NCBI GenBank assembly: GCA_016793685.1
Contig: JAEULX010000070.1
Location: forward strand, 1 to 8,836
From: Bradyrhizobiaceae bacterium
Lineage (GTDB): Bacteria; Pseudomonadota; Alphaproteobacteria; Rhizobiales; Xanthobacteraceae
DNA length: 8,836 nucleotides
Direction: 5' to 3'
The notes beneath the pieces are model-generated. The model was not told where the DNA came from, searched no databases, and saw only the letters and a program-made list of their open reading frames with translations. Shown here one piece after another: positions 5,090 to 8,836 of the stretch (positions are counted from its first letter, which is position 1; each line of letters begins with the position of its first letter). Both the position numbers and the translations under genes were made by a program.

Positions 5090-5668
5090 TCACGCCGCCG
5101 GCCGATGCTTGCGCAACCGCAGGGACAGGCCGATCAGGAGAACGCCGAAAACGATGGCATAGGCGGCGATCGCCCAGATCAGGCCGAGCGCCCCGGCGCC
5201 GGGCGCAGCCAGCACCAGCAGCCCGAACAGCACCGAGACGATGCCGGCGAGGATGAGCCACCACTCGTTGTCGATCTCCTTGCGCAGCCTGATCGCGCCG
5301 ATGATCTCGAAAATGCCGTGCACCAGCGCCCAGGCGCCGATGAAGATCACCAGCACGATCGCCGTCAGGCCGGGCCAGAGGAAGGTGATGACGCCGGCGC
5401 CGATGCCGGCGATGCCGACCAGGATGAGCCACCAGGTCGGGGCGCCCTCATGCTTGCCGAAGGCCGACACCAGCGCGATCACGCCGTCGACCAGGGCAAA
5501 CGCGCCGTAGAACAGAACCAGCGTGACCAGCGTCAGCCCCGGCCAGATGAAGGCGACGATCCCGAACAGGACGGACACGATCCCGCGCAGCAGGACGAGC
5601 CACCAGTTCTTCGCAAGGGCATGGACGAGTTTGGCCCCCCCGCCGAGAGGAGCGGTGACGGATTGCAT
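5090..5668 (-). CDS. HdeD family (DUF308) integral membrane protein
   Basis: A 192-residue inner-membrane protein with six predicted helices (roughly 22-42, 45-67, 79-99, 100-122, 135-155, 157-182). It consists of three repeats of a two-helix unit: LRGIVSVLFGIVAFIWPG (27-44), LVGIAGIGAGVITFLWPG (83-100) and LAGIVSVLFGLLVLAAPG (140-157), each followed by a second helix rich in Gly and small residues. The WPG turn between helices is typical of DUF308 and is preserved in two of the three repeats. E. coli HdeD contributes to acid resistance at high cell density; the biochemical role is unknown, and the present protein is a family member, not a proven orthologue. The ATG at 5668 has GGAGG seven bases upstream, which rules out a longer in-frame extension. 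It lies 175 bp downstream of the MFS gene with its own candidate promoter, so it is probably a separate unit. A basic tail (LRLRKHRPAA) ends the chain. Confidence 0.92.
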   Translation of the reverse strand: MQSVTAPLGGGAKLVHALAKNWWLVLLRGIVSVLFGIVAFIWPGLTLVTLVLFYGAFALVDGVIALVSAFGKHEGAPTWWLILVGIAGIGAGVITFLWPGLTAIVLVIFIGAWALVHGIFEIIGAIRLRKEIDNEWWLILAGIVSVLFGLLVLAAPGAGALGLIWAIAAYAIVFGVLLIGLSLRLRKHRPAA

Positions 5669-5686
5669 GGCTTTGCCTCCAATTGT

Positions 5687-5709
5687 CCGGCGGCCGATAC
5701 GGCCTCCGG
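5687..5709 (-). promoter_or_regulatory. Leader hairpin next to the HdeD-like ribosome-binding site
   Basis: CCGG-C-GGCCG (5687-5696) pairs with CGGCC-T-CCGG (5700-5709) around a three-base loop: nine G-C pairs with one internal mismatch. In the minus-strand transcript it ends six bases before the GGAGG ribosome-binding site (5680-5676). It falls inside the leader predicted from the promoter at 5727-5755, and may influence translation or message stability. This is inferred from structure only. Confidence 0.3.
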
Positions 5710-5726
5710 CGCCGCAATACGGCTGC

Positions 5727-5755
5727 AAACTAGCGGAGTGGCCCCGTCCTGCCAA
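5727..5755 (-). promoter_or_regulatory. Candidate promoter of the HdeD-like gene
   Basis: On the minus strand TTGGCA (5755-5750, one mismatch to the -35 consensus) is separated by exactly 17 bases from TAGTTT (5732-5727, a weak -10). Transcription would start near 5720, giving a leader of about 52 bases before the ATG at 5668. I looked for the GGAAC-N16-CGTT pattern of the alphaproteobacterial general stress sigma factor and did not see it. Confidence 0.4.
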
Positions 5756-5768
5756 CCGGGGCGGGCTC

Positions 5769-5788
5769 CCGCAGGTCATGACCCGCGG
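5769..5788. repeat. Near-perfect 20-bp palindrome in the MFS/HdeD gap
   Basis: CCGC-A-GGTCATGACC-C-GCGG: a perfect 10-bp core (5774-5783) with 4-bp complementary arms and one mismatched pair. It lies 14 bases upstream of the candidate -35 of the HdeD-like gene, a plausible place for a dimeric regulator, and about 56 bases past the MFS stop. No T run follows, so it is not a simple terminator. Confidence 0.35.
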
Positions 5789-5806
5789 ACGTTTTCCGGC
5801 CATTTC

Positions 5807-5834
5807 GCGGCGCGACGTATGCGGCGCGACGAAT
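5807..5834. repeat. 14-bp tandem direct duplication
   Basis: GCGGCGCGACGTAT (5807-5820) is immediately repeated as GCGGCGCGACGAAT (5821-5834), 13 of 14 bases identical. It lies just beyond the MFS stop codon (complement of 5844-5846). It looks like a local slippage duplication of non-coding DNA and no function is apparent. Confidence 0.5.
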
Positions 5835-5843
5835 GCGCGTTGG

Positions 5844-7076
5844 TCAGTTCGGCTTGGCGGCGGTGCGGCTGCTGCGCGCGGAGAACACGGTCGCCACCGC
5901 AACCACGGAAGCCGCGGCAACGGCCACGAACACCGCAACCGGATGCCCGTTGTCCATCAGCGGCCCGAAGCACAAGGGCACCAGTACGCCCGCAAAGCTG
6001 AAGCCGGTGGTGACGAACCCGAACACCTTGCCGAACGAACCAGGCGGCGTCACCAACCGAACCATCATGTCGCGCGACGGCATCGCCATGCCGGATGCGA
6101 GACCGGCGAGGCTCATGGCGATCACCGTCCCCGCCGTGCCCAGAGTGAACAAGCCGAGGATGGCCGCCAGGACAGCGAAGGCGAGCATGCTCGTGACCGT
6201 GACGAGCACGGGACTGGCGCGGCCCAGGAGCAGGCCGCCGAGCAGCACGCCCCCGGCGTTCAGCAGCAGGTATCCCGACAGCGCGATATTGCCTTCGGCG
6301 AGCGGGACGTCATGCGCGGCGCTGAGCGCGACGACCGCATAGGCTTGCAGGCCGCCATTGGCGAAGGCGAACAGCGCGAAGAAAATGAAGTTGAGCAGGA
6401 TCACCGGCGACAACAGGAGCCGCAGCGAGGCTTGTCCGTCGCCCCCGCCGCCGGCGTCGACGACAGGATCACGATGGCTGCGCGGCATGGGCGCGTCGCG
6501 TTGGAGCGCGAGCGCCGCCGCAACGGCGACGCCGAGCATGGCGGTCGCCACGAACGCTCCGCGCCAACCGACACAGCCATAGAGGAACAGCAGGAGAGCG
6601 GGTGCGACCGCCCCGCCGAGCATCCCGGAGAAGGTGTGGATCGAAAACGCGCGTCCGAGCCGTTCGCTGCCGACGCGATGCGACAGCAGCGCATAGTCCG
6701 CCGGGTGGTAGACGGCATTGCCGAGACCGGCGAGCCCGAACATCGCGACGAACACCCAGAACGAATTCACGACGCCCGCGACGATGACGGCGGCCGAGCC
6801 GAGCAGCAGGCCGCAGATCAAAACGATGCGGGCGCCGACGCGGTCGACGACGAAGCCGGCCGGGGTCTGAAAGAATCCGGTCAGCGCGTTGAAGGCGACG
6901 AGCGCGAGGCCGAGCTCGGTATAGCTCACCTGGTAGTCGGCGCGGATCACCTCGAACAACGGCGGCAGAAGGAGAATGTAGACATGGGAAACGAAATGCG
7001 CGGCGCTGACCGACGCGATCGCTCTCGCGTCGTTCGTGTTGTCGGCGGTCAACGCCAGGTCGGGCGCGGCGGTCAT
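5844..7076 (-). CDS. Major facilitator superfamily transporter
   Basis: A 410-residue inner-membrane transporter with about 12 hydrophobic helices in two halves joined by a polar cytoplasmic loop (about 192-218, APMPRSHRDPVVDAGGGGDG). Residues 74-83, GFVVDRVGAR, are MFS motif A (G-x3-D-[RK]-x-G-x-[RK]) between helices 2 and 3. GLAGLGNAVYHPADYALLS (114-132) and GRAFSIHTFSGMLGG (141-155) resemble the helix 4-5 region of Fsr/NarK-like drug-export members, in which an N/S-x-x-[FY]-H-P motif is common. The substrate cannot be predicted; an efflux or organic-anion role is possible. The ATG at 7076 gives the normal length, though its ribosome-binding site is weak (GAAAG about seven bases upstream). 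It is divergent from ppx across 253 bp and is followed by the HdeD-like gene on the same strand after 175 bp. Confidence 0.9.
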   Translation of the reverse strand: MTAAPDLALTADNTNDARAIASVSAAHFVSHVYILLLPPLFEVIRADYQVSYTELGLALVAFNALTGFFQTPAGFVVDRVGARIVLICGLLLGSAAVIVAGVVNSFWVFVAMFGLAGLGNAVYHPADYALLSHRVGSERLGRAFSIHTFSGMLGGAVAPALLLFLYGCVGWRGAFVATAMLGVAVAAALALQRDAPMPRSHRDPVVDAGGGGDGQASLRLLLSPVILLNFIFFALFAFANGGLQAYAVVALSAAHDVPLAEGNIALSGYLLLNAGGVLLGGLLLGRASPVLVTVTSMLAFAVLAAILGLFTLGTAGTVIAMSLAGLASGMAMPSRDMMVRLVTPPGSFGKVFGFVTTGFSFAGVLVPLCFGPLMDNGHPVAVFVAVAAASVVAVATVFSARSSRTAAKPN

Positions 7077-7116
7077 CGGGGGCTTTCAAACGATCTCGTA
7101 ACGCTGACTGGCCGGT

Positions 7117-7145
7117 TTGAACCATGCGGCGCATGAAGGCTTCAA
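7117..7145. promoter_or_regulatory. Nested dyad upstream of the MFS gene
   Basis: CATGCG (7123-7128), one base, then CGCATG (7130-7135) form a perfect 13-bp dyad. It is enclosed by TTGAA (7117-7121) and TTCAA (7141-7145), which are complementary but asymmetrically spaced (1 versus 5 bases). It sits 41-69 bases upstream of the MFS ATG on the minus strand, where a repressor such as a TetR- or MarR-type dimer would commonly bind. No regulator gene is next to it in the window. Confidence 0.3.
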
Positions 7146-7158
7146 GCCCCGGCGGGGC
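7146..7158. repeat. Short GC inverted repeat in the MFS/ppx divergent region
   Basis: GCCCC (7146-7150) and GGGGC (7154-7158) flank GGC. It abuts the nested dyad upstream of the MFS gene and could belong to the same structured region. The remainder of the 253-bp gap shows no open frame that looks coding. Confidence 0.25.
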
Positions 7159-7226
7159 GCACGGCGGACAGGCGGAAACAGGCCGGCCACGCCGCCGCGT
7201 GAGCGAAACATATGGCACAGCTCGTA

Positions 7227-7256
7227 TTGCGTCCTGTCTCTCGGCGCTGTTACACT
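7227..7256 (+). promoter_or_regulatory. Candidate ppx promoter
   Basis: TTGCGT (7227-7232) and TACACT (7251-7256, four of six -10 matches) are separated by 18 bases. Transcription would begin near 7263, leaving about 67 bases before the ATG at 7330. The match is moderate and by eye only. Confidence 0.3.
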
Positions 7257-7329
7257 GAATTGAACATTCGTGTTGCGAGATCGCGGCCGTTGAGACCCGC
7301 AACCGGGTCTCCGGCCAGGAAGGTAGGCG

Positions 7330-8445
7330 ATGGACCACGGGGTCCGGGGTACCGGCCTCTGCGAGCCCGCGCGTGGCGGGGCGAAACTCGCATCCGTGCA
7401 GGATGGACACGCCTGCGTCTCGGGAAATTCCGCAGCCGGACGGCGCCGGCCCGCGCCCAATCGTTCGCCCACATACGCCGCGCTCGATCTCGGCACCAAC
7501 AACTGCCGGCTCTTGGTGGCGCGCCCCGCCGGTGACAGCTTTCGCGTCGTCGATGCCTTCTCGCGCATCATCCGCCTCGGCGAAGGGGTTTCCATCACTC
7601 GGCGCATCAGCGAAGCGGCGATCGAACGGGCCATCGAGGCGCTCGCGATCTGCCGCGCCAAGATGCTCGGCCGCGGCGTCACCCGCGCGCGCCTGATCGC
7701 AACCGAAGCCTGCCGCAGTGCGGAAAACGGGATCGAGTTCCGCGATCGCGTGCGCGAGAAGCTCAATCTCGACCTCGAAATCGTCGACCGGGAGACCGAA
7801 GCCAAACTCGCTGCAATGGGTTGCACGCCGCTGATGGATCCGCAGTCGCGCGGCGCCATCCTGTTCGACATCGGCGGCGGATCGTCCGAACTGGTCCGCC
7901 TCGGCCCTTCCGACTCGTCGTGCAAAGGTCCGCCCAAGCCCTCGATCGAGGGGTGGATTTCATTGCCGCTCGGGGTGGTGACCCTGGCCGAGCGCTTCGG
8001 CGGCATCACCGTCACGCCCGGGGCCTTTGCCGAAATGGTCGAAGCGGTCGCAACCGAACTGCACAGTTTTTCCGCGACTTATGGCGGCGACCTCGTCAAT
8101 GTTCATATGCTCGGCACATCGGGGACCGTGACCACGATCGCCGGCGTTTTCCTCAACCTCATGCGCTACGACCGCCGCAAGGTCGACGGCTGCTGGCTGC
8201 GCGCCGAGGAAATCACCGGCGTGATCGACCGTCTGATGGCGATGAGCTACCAGGACCGGGCGGCCAACCCCTGTATCGGCATCGAACGCGCCGATCTGGT
8301 GCTCACCGGCTGCGCCATCCTCGAGGCGATCCGGCGCGCCTTCCCGTGCCCGCGGCTGCGGGTCGCCGATCGCGGCCTGCGCGAAGGCATGCTGGTGCAA
8401 TTGATGCGCGCCGACGGGGTGTGGGACAGGGCCGAAGCCGGCTAG
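7330..8445 (+). CDS. ppx: Ppx/GppA family exopolyphosphatase or pppGpp phosphohydrolase (short form)
   Basis: A 371-residue cytoplasmic phosphatase of the ASKHA (actin/Hsp70/sugar kinase) fold, which removes terminal phosphate from polyphosphate and/or pppGpp. Visible motifs are phosphate-1 YAALDLGTNNCRLL (49-62), the TEACRSAENG segment (125-134), the region corresponding to the family G-E-E-A motif, here DRETEAKL (153-160), phosphate-2 ILFDIGGGSSELVRLG (177-192) and LGTSGTVTT (261-269). The chain ends with LRVADRGLREGMLVQLM (343-359), as two-domain members do; the C-terminal HD-like domain of E. coli Ppx (513 residues) is missing, which is the usual alphaproteobacterial form. About 48 residues precede the fold, low-complexity and rich in Gly, Ala, Arg and Pro. 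The ATG at 7330 is supported by an AGGAAGGTAGG purine run upstream, but a later start inside this tail is possible. rlmE follows after 130 bp, an arrangement known in related genomes. Sequence cannot distinguish Ppx from GppA activity. Confidence 0.93.
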   Translation: MDHGVRGTGLCEPARGGAKLASVQDGHACVSGNSAAGRRRPAPNRSPTYAALDLGTNNCRLLVARPAGDSFRVVDAFSRIIRLGEGVSITRRISEAAIERAIEALAICRAKMLGRGVTRARLIATEACRSAENGIEFRDRVREKLNLDLEIVDRETEAKLAAMGCTPLMDPQSRGAILFDIGGGSSELVRLGPSDSSCKGPPKPSIEGWISLPLGVVTLAERFGGITVTPGAFAEMVEAVATELHSFSATYGGDLVNVHMLGTSGTVTTIAGVFLNLMRYDRRKVDGCWLRAEEITGVIDRLMAMSYQDRAANPCIGIERADLVLTGCAILEAIRRAFPCPRLRVADRGLREGMLVQLMRADGVWDRAEAG

Positions 8446-8508
8446 TGATGTTCCGGCGCGGTGGGGACCGGCTTACCGGAAGGGTCTGCAATCATTCTGG
8501 CCGGATCG

Positions 8509-8556
8509 CCTTGGGGAATCTTTCAAGGCCCCTCCTTGAGAACAATCCGTTCAAGG
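8509..8556 (+). promoter_or_regulatory. Four alternating complementary arms between ppx and rlmE
   Basis: CCTTG (8509-8513), TCAAGG (8523-8528), CCTTGA (8534-8539) and TCAAGG (8551-8556) alternate. Arms 1-2 and 3-4 can pair together, or arm 2 can pair with arm 3 (perfect six-base stem, five-base loop) and exclude both. This is the topology of attenuator-like RNA switches. It ends 19 bases before the rlmE start. No T run or short leader peptide is seen, so regulation is inference; it may equally be two copies of a CCTTG/CAAGG binding site. Confidence 0.35.
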
Positions 8557-8575
8557 ATCGAGTCGCAGAAGTTTC

Positions 8576-8836
8576 ATGAATTCAGAAGATAATCGTCGTT
8601 CGCTCAAAGTTCGCGTGAAGAGCGGCGGGAGCCGGACGCCGGCGCAGAAGCGCTGGCTCGAGCGCCAGCTCAATGACCCCTATGTCGCGCGCGCCAAGCG
8701 CGAGGGGTGGCGCTCGCGCGCCGCCTACAAGCTGATCGAAATCGACGAAAAATACCACCTGCTGAAGCCGGGCTCGCGGGTGGCCGACCTCGGTGCAGCG
8801 CCGGGCGGCTGGAGCCAGGTCGCCGCAAAGCGGGTC
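8576..8836 (+). CDS. rlmE: 23S rRNA (uridine-2552-2'-O)-methyltransferase RlmE/FtsJ (partial, N-terminal part)
   Basis: The first 87 codons of RlmE (RrmJ/FtsJ), which uses S-adenosylmethionine to methylate the 2'-O of U2552 in the A-loop of 23S rRNA late in 50S assembly. The fragment has a basic N-terminus (SLKVRVKSGGSRTPAQKRW), then NDPYVARAKREGWRSRAAYKL (33-53), where Lys52 corresponds to the first catalytic Lys (Lys38 in E. coli). SAM-binding motif I is VADLGAAPGGWSQVA (69-83). The frame is open to the window edge and lacks the later catalytic Asp, Lys and Glu only because of the cut. The ATG at 8576 has a weak AGAAG four bases upstream and no in-frame alternative nearby. It lies 130 bp after ppx on the same strand and may be cotranscribed through the alternating hairpin region. 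Confidence 0.96.
   Translation, partial: MNSEDNRRSLKVRVKSGGSRTPAQKRWLERQLNDPYVARAKREGWRSRAAYKLIEIDEKYHLLKPGSRVADLGAAPGGWSQVAAKRV

Noticed and set aside
4697..6001. 434-codon plus-strand frame covering tRNA-Gln and the HdeD-like gene
   Set aside because: It reads through a tRNA gene and antisense to a membrane protein; the composition is the complement of hydrophobic codons.
5523..7136. 537-codon plus-strand frame opposite the MFS gene
   Set aside because: Very rich in Arg, Asp, Glu, Gln and His, the expected complement of a hydrophobic transporter; no motif.
7086..8015. 309-codon minus-strand frame opposite the 5' part of ppx
   Set aside because: Antisense to conserved Ppx/GppA motifs and Ser/Arg/Pro-rich; no family resemblance.
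8509..8576. Heat-shock or general-stress promoter for rlmE
   Set aside because: CTTG and GGAAT elements are present, but no properly spaced -10 partner (CYTAT-type or CGTT) was found.

Overview
The window looks like chromosome of a high-G+C alphaproteobacterium, most likely a Hyphomicrobiales (Rhizobiales) member near Bradyrhizobium, Rhodopseudomonas or Xanthobacteraceae. This rests on strong G/C third-position bias, which also produces long antisense open frames, a Ppx/GppA gene followed by rlmE, a LivK/LivH-type amino-acid transporter and a SIMPL-domain protein. The genus is inference. There is no phage, transposase, integrase or CRISPR array.

Layout: (1) Positions 1-1457, minus strand: the start of a branched-chain amino-acid-type ABC transporter operon, with a secreted substrate-binding protein followed by the first 56 codons of a LivH-type permease that runs off the window. 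(2) 1676-2743, plus strand, divergent from the transporter: a nitrilase/amidase-superfamily protein whose catalytic cysteine position is occupied by alanine. (3) 2878-4035, plus: a stand-alone FtsX/MacB-type permease with no ATPase next to it, preceded by a cluster of inverted repeats. (4) 4059-4787, minus, convergent: a periplasmic SIMPL (DUF541) protein, with tRNA-Gln(CUG) only 31 bp upstream on the same strand. (5) 5090-5668, minus: an HdeD/DUF308 membrane protein built from three repeats. (6) 5844-7076, minus: a major-facilitator transporter. (7) 7330-8445, plus, divergent from it: a short-form Ppx/GppA phosphatase, followed by the first 87 codons of rlmE (23S rRNA 2'-O-methyltransferase), which is cut by the window end.

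The clearest possible functional unit is the divergent pair of transporter and nitrilase-fold protein. In known amide-utilisation loci a Liv-type uptake system sits beside an amidase, but here the enzyme seems to lack its nucleophile. It may therefore be a pseudoenzyme, a binding or sensing protein, or an enzyme with different chemistry. Ppx and RlmE are housekeeping functions. The remaining genes look like independent units for envelope maintenance or transport. I found no convincing new multi-gene system. The best leads are the active-site substitution, the orphan permease with its structured leader, and the alternating complementary arms between ppx and rlmE.
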